DNA of 12,262 nucleotides from CAZVCJ01 sp964625745 (GTDB lineage: Bacteria > Chloroflexota > Anaerolineae > VGOG01): assembly GCA_964625745.1 (NCBI GenBank), contig CAZVCJ010000122.1, positions 1-12,262 of the forward strand. Direction: 5' to 3'. Below, in pieces: positions 6,074 through 12,262 of the stretch. Positions within the stretch are counted from its first letter, which is position 1; every line of letters begins with the position of its first letter. A program made the position numbers and the translations under genes. The notes under the pieces are model-generated. The model did no database searches and had not been told where the DNA came from. It worked only from the letters and a program-made list of their open reading frames with translations.

Positions 6074-7333
6074 ATGGCCAAGAAGCCTCTGTTTCCCGGA
6101 CAACTGGATGATGAGAGAATCATCATCTACGAGCGAAGGCATTGGTTTACGATCATCAAGTGGATAGGGGGACGACCTCTTCTTTTACTGCCTATCTCTC
6201 TGGCGATTGCCTGGGGCGTGACCACAATCCTGGAACCACCCTCAGGAATAAGGCTCATCTATTGGCTCGTCATTCCGTTGCCAGCACTTGCCTGGATCGG
6301 GTGGAAAGCCCTGGATTGGGGAAACGATCGCTACATTGTGACCGACAAGCGAGTGATTCACATTGAGAAAGAATACCTGACGCGAGAGAAAAGAGATGAG
6401 GCCCCCCTGGCCATGATCCAGGACGTTCTCATCGAGATGGACGGCATCATGACTCACTTGCTCTACTTTGGCGATGTGGTCATCCAGACTGCTGGCACAC
6501 TGGGCACGATCCGTTTCCAGGGCATCCAAAAGCCCCGCAAAGCCCAGGCCCAAATCCTTGCTCTGGTATCACAGGGTAAAGCAGCGATGCCCGTGGAGGA
6601 AGAGCCACCAGACATTCAAGCCGTCCGCGAAATAGTCGGTTGGCCCAAGCCGGAACCCAAGCCACCTCCTCGCGCTGCCGAGGGATTGCAGTGGGAGAGC
6701 GAGGCGCCAAGGCGAGCCCAGATCTCAGAAGTGATCAAGATGATGTTTTTCACCAAGCAGGTCTTCGGTGAAAACCAAATCATCTGGCACAAGCACCGGT
6801 GGGTTCTGCTCCAGGAGATGATCTCTCCCGTGCTCGCTTTTGTCATCCTGCTGATCGTCTGGTCAGCGGTTTCTCTCCTCTTTGGTTTCAGCCTTTGGTT
6901 CGATTTGTTTCTCGTTATCTCCCTGGCCGCGAACTCCGCGTGGTTAATCTGGCGAGGCATAGATTGGCGGAACGATCTTTACATCATAACCGATGACCGT
7001 GTCATTGACATCGAGAAAGTACCCTTCCGTTATGAACATCGTAGAGAAGCTAGTTTGGACAAGATCCAAGACGTGCGTTATTTGCAGGAGGGTTTTGTCG
7101 CCCTCAGACTTGATTTCGGCAACGTGCGCCTGGAAACGGCGGGCGGGATAGAAGCATTCACCTTCGATTCTGTACCCCATCCCAAGCAAGTACAAACCGA
7201 GATTTTTAAGCGGATAGAGCAATTTCGTAAAGAGACAGGGCGGCAGGCAAGGAAAACAAGACAAGCTGAATTCCTCGATCTGTTAGGCCGCTATCACCAA
7301 GGGGCCCAAGACAACGGCGAAACCGAGCCCTAA
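6074..7333 (+). CDS. Membrane protein with two tandem bacterial PH (DUF304/YdbS-like) domains
   Basis: The 419-residue protein is built from two copies of one module: a hairpin of two transmembrane helices followed by a bacterial pleckstrin-homology domain. Module one has helices at about 34-52 and 61-78, then DWGNDRYIVTDKRVIHIEK (81-99) and IQDVLIEMDG...FGDVVIQTAG (115-141). Module two has helices at about 249-270 and 274-293, then DWRNDLYIITDDRVIDIEK (297-315) and IQDVRYLQEG...FGNVRLETAG (331-357). A Pro-rich linker (190-203) joins them. The ATG at 6074 is chosen because a GGGAGGGA ribosome site (6063-6070) precedes it and the predicted RNA start lies near 6049; the frame is open further upstream but lacks these signals. 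The function of such proteins is poorly known, with an envelope or membrane role likely. It diverges from the transglutaminase-like gene, and no operon partner is seen downstream. Confidence 0.85.
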   Translation: MAKKPLFPGQLDDERIIIYERRHWFTIIKWIGGRPLLLLPISLAIAWGVTTILEPPSGIRLIYWLVIPLPALAWIGWKALDWGNDRYIVTDKRVIHIEKEYLTREKRDEAPLAMIQDVLIEMDGIMTHLLYFGDVVIQTAGTLGTIRFQGIQKPRKAQAQILALVSQGKAAMPVEEEPPDIQAVREIVGWPKPEPKPPPRAAEGLQWESEAPRRAQISEVIKMMFFTKQVFGENQIIWHKHRWVLLQEMISPVLAFVILLIVWSAVSLLFGFSLWFDLFLVISLAANSAWLIWRGIDWRNDLYIITDDRVIDIEKVPFRYEHRREASLDKIQDVRYLQEGFVALRLDFGNVRLETAGGIEAFTFDSVPHPKQVQTEIFKRIEQFRKETGRQARKTRQAEFLDLLGRYHQGAQDNGETEP

Positions 7334-7390
7334 GCTTCCAGCATTTGTAACTACCCAGCGAAGCTCTGCCTCAAACCGACAAGTCAAGCA

Positions 7391-7496
7391 TGTCATTCTG
7401 AGCGAGCGGAGCGAGCGAAGCCTGCCCTGAGCGCAGTCGAAGGGAATCTCGTTCCGCAAGCCAGGAACGGGATGCTTCGCTTCGCTCAGCATGACA
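7391..7496. repeat. Inverted-repeat element with TGTCAT...ATGACA ends
   Basis: TGTCATTCTGAGCG (7391-7404) and CGCTCAGCATGACA (7483-7496) are inverted copies differing at one position. The interior is rich in GAGCGA/TTCGCT motifs and contains one copy of the short dispersed repeat (7425-7444). The ~106-base unit has no coding capacity worth calling. It resembles REP/MITE-like intergenic elements that occur in many copies in some genomes. Confidence 0.75.
7425..7444 (+). repeat. Short dispersed repeat, best-preserved copy
   Basis: CCCTGAGCGCAGTCGAAGGG is the most symmetrical of the copies in the window (compare 1454-1471, 3119-3138, 3505-3521). The ends CCCT...AGGG are complementary. It is nested in the inverted-repeat element 7391-7496. 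Confidence 0.65.
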
Positions 7497-7548
7497 GGCA
7501 AAATCTTGTCTCATCTGTAAAGAATTCGGGGTGTCAAGGAGTTCAGGC

Positions 7549-7862
7549 TGTCATTGCGAGTCTTCCATGGCGCAGCGCGCCATCCGTAGGAGGCAGAAAC
7601 TCCCGAATGTGTCACTGCGAGGAGCGCATTTTGCGACGAAGCAGTCCCCTTGCCGCTAGGAGGAGATTGCTTCGTCGCAAGAAAACGCTCCTACTCAGAA
7701 ACTTGGCCTGCCATTGCGAGGCGGCGCTCTTCCGCCGAAGCAATCTCCTACGAGCGTTGGGGATTGCTTCAGGCGCACTCACCGCGCCTTCGCAATGACA
7801 AGATGGGCGGCGTTTCTGTCCTTTAGAATGGCGGGCCGCGCCATGGCCGACTCGCAATGACA
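7549..7862. repeat. Compound inverted repeat with two nested palindromes (TCATTGCGAG family)
   Basis: The outer 25-base arms (7549-7573 and 7838-7862) match at 23 of 25 positions and start with TGTCATTGCGAG. Inside are two more palindromes. One at 7621-7691 has GGAGCG and GCGACGAAGCA facing TGCTTCGTCGC and CGCTCC. The other at 7709-7800 has CATTGCGAGGCGGCG facing GCGCCTTCGCAATG. Together with the element at 7391-7496 this fills most of the 7334-8086 gap. No gene was found in it; the apparent reading frames here are repeat-derived. Confidence 0.75.
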
Positions 7863-7946
7863 CGGGCTGAGCAGTTGCCAGCATTTTATCTATCACAAGA
7901 GCCTGCTTGAGAGTTGAAGTCGAGCCTTTAGTCAGAATCAGGAAAC

Positions 7947-7975
7947 TTGCTCGTATCAGTTGAATAGGTTATAAT
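7947..7975 (+). promoter_or_regulatory. Promoter for the FGE-like lipoprotein gene
   Basis: TTGCTC (7947-7952) and a perfect TATAAT (7970-7975) are 17 bases apart. Transcription would start near 7982, leaving a leader of about 105 bases to the ATG at 8087. The -35 hexamer is the same as in the promoter at 5983-6011. Confidence 0.65.
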
Positions 7976-8086
7976 TAACCCCGCCAGACCGAGGCCACTG
8001 GAGGTCGCCTGTCAGGCCGGATGGTGCTCATGGCCTGAGTCTGATTTGGACGGTCACAGCAACACATCAATGGGGAGGTCACAATC

Positions 8087-8917
8087 ATGAAGAAAGAGAG
8101 AAGCGTGGTGGGAAAGCTTGGCTTGCTGTTGTTTCTCCTGGCCTTGATCGCTGGCTGCAGCAACAAGCTTGCTTGTACAGAGGAGAAAGTAGAGCCGGGT
8201 ATGGTCTTCATTCCTGCGGGGGAATTCATCATGGGTAATGATGGAGGCGATGATGACGAGAAGCCGGAACGGGCGGTCTTCCTCGATGCGTTCTGTATTG
8301 ACAAGTACGAGGTGACCAACGTCCAGTACAAAGAATGTGTGGAGGCCGGAGCTTGCAACCCCCCAGCTCGTATGTCGTCCCCTAGCCGGCTTTCATACTA
8401 TGGCAATCCAGAGTTTGATGATTACCCCGTTATCTACGTAAGTTGGGATGATGCCCAGGCTTACTGCAAGTGGAGAGGCAAGCGGCTGCCGACCGAAGCA
8501 GAGTGGGAGAAGGCGGCGAGAGGGACCGATGAACGCCTCTGGCCCTGGGGTGACAGCGAGCCCGATGGCAGCAAAGTAAATCTGTGCGACGTGAACTGCA
8601 CATACGAGTGGAAAGAATCGCACCTTGATGATGGCTACCCGGACACGGCTCCTGTCGGGAGCTTCGAGGCGGGTAAAAGTCCCTATGGCGTCTACAACAT
8701 GGGGGGAAACGTCCGTGAGTGGACGGCCGATTGGTACGCTCCTGACTACTACGCAAATGCTCCCGACCGCAATCCTCCCGGGCCAGATTCTGGTATGGGC
8801 AGAGTGTTGCGGGGCGGCTCATGGCGCAGCAACATACCAGTTGCCCGCAGCACTTACCGCCTGTGGTACGACGGCCAGGTAAAGGACGAATACGTCGGAT
8901 TCCGTTGCGCCAGGTAG
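8087..8917 (+). CDS. Lipoprotein with FGE-sulfatase (SUMF1-like) domain, probably not a true FGE
   Basis: This 276-residue exported protein starts at ATG 8087 after a GGGGAGG ribosome site (8072-8078). The signal peptide ends in a lipobox, LIAGC with Cys24. The rest is one FGE-sulfatase domain: MVFIPAGEFIMG (39-50), KYEVTNVQY (73-81), PVIYVSWDDAQAYCKWRGKRLPTEAEWEKAARG (114-146), GNVREWTADWY (207-217), RVLRGGSWRS (239-248) and YVGFRC (269-274). True formylglycine-generating enzymes carry two copper-binding cysteines just after RGGSW. Here that segment reads RSNIPVARSTYR and has neither, so sulfatase activation is unlikely. C84/C90 and C167/C171 look like disulfide pairs of an exported protein. 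A binding or structural role is more likely, and the partner is unknown. lgt follows 93 bases downstream. Confidence 0.87.
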   Translation: MKKERSVVGKLGLLLFLLALIAGCSNKLACTEEKVEPGMVFIPAGEFIMGNDGGDDDEKPERAVFLDAFCIDKYEVTNVQYKECVEAGACNPPARMSSPSRLSYYGNPEFDDYPVIYVSWDDAQAYCKWRGKRLPTEAEWEKAARGTDERLWPWGDSEPDGSKVNLCDVNCTYEWKESHLDDGYPDTAPVGSFEAGKSPYGVYNMGGNVREWTADWYAPDYYANAPDRNPPGPDSGMGRVLRGGSWRSNIPVARSTYRLWYDGQVKDEYVGFRCAR

Positions 8918-9010
8918 CGTTGAGTTTTCGCTCAATGTCAGGGAGTGAATTGCATGGCTAAACATCTCATATCGAATTGTTAAACTTTAAGGAAAGGGGA
9001 GATAGAGATC

Positions 9011-9862
9011 ATGGATCCTATCGTTTTTCGCCTAGGCCCTTTGGCTGTACATTGGTACGGCATCATCATCGTAGTGGCCACCCTCGTCGGCGCTTACGTG
9101 GCCAGTCTGGAGGCCAGGCGTCGTGGCCAGGATCCCAATCACGTATGGGACGCCTTGCTCCTCTGCCTGTTCCTCGGCATCATCGGAGCCCGGCTGTATC
9201 ACGTCTTCTCCAGCCCGCAGGGCGGGATGCTGGGTTGGGACTACTACCGGCAGAACCCCATCGCCATCTTGCAGATTTGGCGCGGAGGCCTGGGTATCTA
9301 CGGGGCAGTGGTTGGTGGCCTCTTAGGCATTTATATCTACGCTCGCTTAAACAAGTTGAGCTTCCTGCAGTGGGCAGACATTGGTACGACGGGCCTCATC
9401 TTGGCCCAAGTCATAGGGCGCTGGGGCAACTTTGTCAACCAGGAACTTTATGGCCCCCCTACCAATCTGCCTTGGGGCATCACTATTGGGATGTCTTATC
9501 GCATCCCTCCCTATAATGACCTGACCGTGTACCCGGCCGACACGCGCTTTCACCCCGTTTTTCTCTACGAGTCGTTATGGAACTTGCTGGGCTTTCTCCT
9601 TTTGGTGTACGTAACCCGTCGTTACTCCGATCGTCTGTTAGACGGCGACGTACTCTGTCTGTATGCGATCTGGTATCCAGTGGGGCGCATCTTCGTCGAG
9701 GCTTTGCGCCCAGATGCCTGGTTGATTGGCGGCATCGCCGCTGCCCAGATCTTCGCTGCAATAGCCATTGTTGTCTCAGTCGCCATAATTCTCTATCGGC
9801 ACCGGCGCGCCCGTTCGACAGCCGAGCCACCCCTGGCGGAAGACGAGCTCGCAGCAGAGTGA
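9011..9862 (+). CDS. lgt: Prolipoprotein diacylglyceryl transferase
   Basis: Lgt transfers a diacylglyceryl group from phosphatidylglycerol to the lipobox cysteine of prolipoproteins in the cytoplasmic membrane. The 283-residue protein has the family landmarks: HWYGIIIVVA near the N-terminus (14-23), IIGARLYHVF (57-66), RGGLGIYGAVVGG (91-103), the signature GRWGNFVNQELYG (136-148) with Arg137, Asn140 and Glu145, and FHPVFLYESLWN near 180. A late GRIFVEALRPD segment precedes the last helix. Seven hydrophobic segments fit the known topology. The usual catalytic-region histidine of the E. coli GGMSFHGG motif is replaced by Tyr97 here, a variation I believe occurs in other phyla. The ATG at 9011 follows AAAGGGGAGA (about 8993-9002). 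Both lipoproteins encoded in the window would be expected substrates. No lspA is present nearby. Confidence 0.93.
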   Translation: MDPIVFRLGPLAVHWYGIIIVVATLVGAYVASLEARRRGQDPNHVWDALLLCLFLGIIGARLYHVFSSPQGGMLGWDYYRQNPIAILQIWRGGLGIYGAVVGGLLGIYIYARLNKLSFLQWADIGTTGLILAQVIGRWGNFVNQELYGPPTNLPWGITIGMSYRIPPYNDLTVYPADTRFHPVFLYESLWNLLGFLLLVYVTRRYSDRLLDGDVLCLYAIWYPVGRIFVEALRPDAWLIGGIAAAQIFAAIAIVVSVAIILYRHRRARSTAEPPLAEDELAAE

Positions 9863-9977
9863 GAATGCTGGCCGGGTGCTGACGAATGAGCAGATACTGA
9901 AAACTGTCTGGGGGGGATGGAATACGTGAGCGAGGTGGACTACGTAAAAGTGAACTGAATCGTCCGGGGATTAGAAG

Positions 9978-10139
9978 CAATGCCGTTCGGATAAGAAAGC
10001 GGGCGCCGGTCGAGTAGGCCCGAAGGGCCGTATTGAGGCCAAGCAAGGGGCTTTTCAGAAGCCTGATCGCTTTTGAGCTAGCGACTTGGTCTCGACACGC
10101 TATGCTACTCGACCGGCGGTGCTTAACCGAACGGCATTG
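9978..10139. repeat. 162-bp imperfect palindromic element (MITE-like)
   Basis: The ends are inverted copies: CAATGCCGTTCGG (9978-9990) and CCGAACGGCATTG (10127-10139). The similarity continues inward through GCCGGTCGAGTAG (10005-10017) and CTACTCGACCGGC (about 10105-10117), and further to GAGGCCAAG and CTTGGTCTC. No coding capacity and no clear target duplication are visible. It is the main content of the 357-base stretch between lgt and the transposase remnant; 9863-9977 shows nothing I can call. Confidence 0.78.
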
Positions 10140-10184
10140 GGCTTTTGGACTTTGGACAAATGACAGGTAGAGCAAAGTTCCGAC

Positions 10185-10213
10185 TTGCACTTTAACAAGA
10201 ATGGTAGCATTAT
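10185..10213 (+). promoter_or_regulatory. Weak putative promoter before the transposase remnant
   Basis: TTGCAC (10185-10190) and CATTAT (10208-10213) are 17 bases apart, each matching consensus at four or five positions. The ATG at 10220 is only 7 bases past the -10 box, so a transcript would be leaderless or nearly so. Low confidence. Confidence 0.3.
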
Positions 10214-10219
10214 TGGGGT

Positions 10220-10543
10220 ATGGACATTCGAGAGACCATATCCCGACTCAACCAGTTTCACCAAGAGCTTTATGAGGCCTTCGATCTCCGGCGTGATGCG
10301 CTGATGGAGTTAATCGATGCCTTGTCGAGCACTCCAAACGCACGCTCAGTGGTGGAGTTGAGCCTGAGTCCCTTCTTCCGCCGAGAGTACAGCAGCGTGC
10401 ACGACGCTATCGCCTGTTTTCTCCAGCCCACCGAACCAGAGAAAACGGCGGAAGAACGGCGGGTGTTTGAACAGAAGTGGGTGCGGATGATCGCGCCCTA
10501 CCTGCCGGAGCCCCAAAAGCGGAAGTTCGGGATGGTTCCCTAA
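10220..10543 (+). pseudogene. N-terminal remnant of a transposase gene, cut by an insertion sequence
   Basis: The 107-codon frame begins MDIRETISRLNQFHQELYEA and contains VVELSLSPFFRREYSSVHDAI (64-84 approx.) and MIAPYLPEPQKRKF (90-103). From memory, this resembles the N-terminal region of DDE transposases abundant in Ktedonobacter-like Chloroflexota, in which the protein continues for several hundred residues past this point. Here it ends GMVP-stop. Those last codons and the TAA belong to the terminal repeat of the insertion sequence that starts at about 10529. The matching 3' part is not recognisable after the far end of that element (12157 onward). The fragment is therefore probably a dead gene. 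If the family match is wrong, it would be an unrecognised small gene truncated in the same way. Confidence 0.65.
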
Positions 10544-10572
10544 TCCGTGATACAGGCCAGAGATATTTGTGG
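10529..10572 (+). repeat. Left terminal inverted repeat of the insertion sequence
   Basis: It runs GGGATGGTTCCCTA, a variable middle containing GTGAT, and then GAGATATTTGTGG. It holds the stop codon of the transposase (10540-10542 on the minus strand) and the TAA that ends the upstream remnant (10541-10543). Confidence 0.85.
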
Positions 10573-12039
10573 CTCTGGCAGGCCAACGGCGGAGAAGAAA
10601 TCCGTGGCACCGAAGTCATCCAGGTTGATCTTGGCTCGCTGCATGGCGTTGGTGCCTCGGTTGGGACCGCGCGTCTTGACATCGAAGTTCTCCATCAAGG
10701 CAACGCCAGCGAAGAGGGACTGGCATCGCTTGGGTAAAGGGAAGAACTTGGCGATGAGGCTGAAAGGTTTGAAGACGCCATTCTTGCTCTCCAGAGCATT
10801 AGTAGTTGTAGGGGTGTCTTGCTCGACGGAGAGCTGAAGCAAGGTGTTGATGGCATCGCCATGTTTGTTGATGAAGCGCTGCAAGCGTTGGGTCAGCGTT
10901 TGGACGCTGGCCGTCTGGATGATGTAGGTTGGGTCACTCAATTGCGAGACCGCCCCTTCCAGCATCAAGACGCAAATGTTCTCGTAGCCGGGCGAGAAGG
11001 CTTTGGATACCAGGGCCAATATCGGCTGGAGGCGTTTGCGTAACAGACGGCGCTTGAGTTGGCGTTGTTTCTGGCGTTCCTTCATTGGCAACCCTTTGGG
11101 GACATCCAGAGTGACATCCCGTACCGCCTCGTCGAACAGGCGTAGGATTTGTCGGATCAGGTGAACCCGATCCCGCAGATGGGTCAACTTCAAGCCAGCA
11201 GCTTTCATGTATTGGTTGAACAGTACGTCCAAATCGGTCAGGAAGTATTCTGGTTGAAAATGTGTACCAACCACATCTCGCAACTGGGCTGGAATATCTT
11301 GGGCCTTACGCACGATGCAACGCACACTGCGGATCAAGCCACGTTCACAAATCGCCACTCCCAGGCTGTAAACCCGTTTCTTCATCTTGGGATAGGTTTC
11401 ATCGTACAACAGAAAGCGAGCAATTGCTTGCCGACATTCACCCAGGCAGGCCAAAGCTGCCTCAGCGAGTCGCCCTACCCGCTGCGTCAGGCGCTCGATG
11501 TGCCCTATGGACACTTGCCGGGCATACACAAACTTGACCAGGATCTGTGTCTTCCGCACCGACAATCCCAACTTGAAGCGGCTCAGGCTCACCAAACGGT
11601 TGACTCGATGCCACCAGGCCCGGCGCGCTTCAGTCTGACGCGCTCGTTCCGGCGAGATGATTTCATGCCCACAGACCTTGCATCGTCGGCGCTGGATACG
11701 CACCCACTGCACGCCCAACCAACCCATCGTCAACACCAGCAGCCAGTTCAGCACCCAGTATGTCCCGTTCTTGGTGACCTTCCCCCCACACTGTGGACAA
11801 ACCACAGGCTCTTCGTCGGGGGCCACCGCCGCCGTCTCGACGGGTTTATCACGGGGCTTTGGTCCAGGCGTCCGATTGGCCAGCACCTCGGGCAGGGCTC
11901 GCTTCACTTTGGCCAAATCATAGCGCAAAGTACTGGGCGGTACGCCAGCCTCACGGGCTGCCGCTTCGACTTTGATCTGTCCCAGAGCAACCAGCACTGA
12001 CTGAACCTTTTCTTCGATGGAACGTTTTCTATTTGCCAT
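10540..12039 (-). CDS. Transposase of the insertion sequence (zinc-finger plus DDE-type)
   Basis: This 499-residue transposase is read from ATG 12039, which has an AAGGAGG ribosome site just upstream (about 12048-12054 on the minus strand). The frame stays open to 12153, but that extension would run into the terminal repeat. An N-terminal helix-turn-helix (about 23-41, VEAAAREAGVPPSTLRYDL) is followed by a four-cysteine zinc finger (CPQC 81-84 and CKVC 120-123). The likely acidic triad is Asp213 (LYDETYPKM), Asp269 or Asp271 (YFLTDLDVLF) and Glu417 (TTTNALESKNG). The basic KERQKQRQLKRRLLRKR stretch (320-336) suggests nucleic-acid contact. No frameshift or internal stop is seen, so it could be active. 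The TTNALE motif recalls MULE-like/IS256-like enzymes, but I cannot place the family. A TTGACA (12107-12102) lies upstream without a good -10. Confidence 0.85.
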   Translation of the reverse strand: MANRKRSIEEKVQSVLVALGQIKVEAAAREAGVPPSTLRYDLAKVKRALPEVLANRTPGPKPRDKPVETAAVAPDEEPVVCPQCGGKVTKNGTYWVLNWLLVLTMGWLGVQWVRIQRRRCKVCGHEIISPERARQTEARRAWWHRVNRLVSLSRFKLGLSVRKTQILVKFVYARQVSIGHIERLTQRVGRLAEAALACLGECRQAIARFLLYDETYPKMKKRVYSLGVAICERGLIRSVRCIVRKAQDIPAQLRDVVGTHFQPEYFLTDLDVLFNQYMKAAGLKLTHLRDRVHLIRQILRLFDEAVRDVTLDVPKGLPMKERQKQRQLKRRLLRKRLQPILALVSKAFSPGYENICVLMLEGAVSQLSDPTYIIQTASVQTLTQRLQRFINKHGDAINTLLQLSVEQDTPTTTNALESKNGVFKPFSLIAKFFPLPKRCQSLFAGVALMENFDVKTRGPNRGTNAMQRAKINLDDFGATDFFSAVGLPEPQISLACITD

Positions 12040-12115
12040 AAAAGGCCGCCTCCTTGATGAAACTTCTGTGAGGCACATAGTTTCTACCAGAAGCGACCTC
12101 TTGTCAATATTCAGC

Positions 12116-12156
12116 CCACAAATATCTCGTCTAATCACAGCATAGGGAACCATCCC
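12116..12156 (-). repeat. Right terminal inverted repeat of the insertion sequence
   Basis: On the minus strand this reads GGGATGGTTCCCTA, then a middle with GTGAT, then GAGATATTTGTGG. It is the inverted partner of 10529-10572 and three bases shorter. The ~106 bases after it (12157-12262) hold no gene I can support. Confidence 0.85.
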
Positions 12157-12262
12157 AGAGAGAGCGTTTCACGGTTGGGACAAGAAAACGGCATGAATCC
12201 TTATGGCGCTGTAGAGTGTATCGGAGAATGTAATTTTATGGTAAGTTAACAATTGAATAGCG

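Larger units (their letters stand above)
10529..12156 (-). mobile_element. Complete insertion sequence, ~1.63 kb, DDE transposase, family not assigned
   Basis: Terminal inverted repeats at 10529-10572 and 12116-12156 bracket a single long transposase gene. The outer 14 bases GGGATGGTTCCCTA and the inner 13 bases GAGATATTTGTGG are identical in both ends, separated by a partly matching middle. No direct target duplication is visible next to the ends. The element has landed inside the transposase remnant on its left. Confidence 0.85.

Noticed and set aside
7391..7862. Possible CRISPR array in the repeat-rich gap
   Set aside because: The repeats are inverted and nested, not evenly spaced direct repeats with unique spacers, and no cas genes are present.
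7472..7896. Overlapping open frames on both strands in the repeat cluster
   Set aside because: The translations (many LLRRKK/HCEA-like stretches) come from inverted repeats and mirror each other across strands.
8918..8940. TTGAG/CTCAA hairpin after the FGE-like gene as terminator
   Set aside because: The stem is short and no T run follows, so it does not support an intrinsic terminator.
9483..10190. Minus-strand open frame of 235 codons
   Set aside because: It starts antisense to lgt and runs through the palindromic element; no recognisable domain and Arg/Ser-rich composition.
11149..12000. Plus-strand open frame of 283 codons
   Set aside because: It is antisense to the transposase and is explained by the codon bias of that gene.
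12040..12153. 38-residue N-terminal extension of the transposase
   Set aside because: It would be encoded largely by the terminal repeat; the ATG at 12039 has an AAGGAGG site and starts at the helix-turn-helix region.
10520..12166. Target-site duplication flanking the insertion sequence
   Set aside because: Several end definitions were compared (starting GGG, GAT or ATG); none gives matching direct repeats on both sides.

Overview
The window looks like a chromosomal segment from a moderately GC-rich bacterium, most likely of the Chloroflexota. The grounds are indirect. An FMN riboswitch controls a ThiXYZ/RibXY-type transporter, an arrangement I associate with Chloroflexus-like bacteria. Many short dispersed palindromic repeats are present. 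A truncated transposase resembles ones I recall from Ktedonobacter-like genomes. No rRNA, tRNA or CRISPR array was seen, and the taxonomic call is inference.

Left part (1-3410): after a probable 3' end of a membrane-protein gene there is a near-consensus sigma70 promoter, an FMN riboswitch (254-415) with an intrinsic terminator (465-499), and a three-gene ABC importer operon: permease (519-1352), lipoprotein substrate-binding protein (1377-2408) and ATPase (2420-3358). The operon closes at a bidirectional terminator (3379-3410). The parts fit a vitamin importer, probably for riboflavin, that is shut off when FMN is abundant. Two of its genes carry repeat-derived insertions that keep the reading frame.

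Middle part (3411-7333): a minus-strand gene for a large membrane-anchored transglutaminase-like (TgpA-type) protein and a plus-strand gene for a membrane protein with two bacterial PH domains start back to back. They have separate divergent promoters in the roughly 190-base gap between them.

Right-centre part (7334-9862): about 500 bases of nested inverted repeats of REP/MITE type, then a promoter and a gene for a lipoprotein with an FGE-sulfatase fold that lacks the catalytic cysteines of true formylglycine-generating enzymes. Next is lgt, the enzyme that lipidates lipoproteins. Lgt would be expected to modify both lipoproteins encoded here.

Right part (9863-12262): a mobile-element graveyard. 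It holds a 162-bp inverted-repeat element, the N-terminal remnant of one transposase gene, and a 1.6-kb insertion sequence with 41-44-bp terminal repeats and an intact DDE-type transposase on the minus strand. The insertion sequence interrupts the remnant and supplies its stop codon. The last ~100 bases hold no gene I can support.
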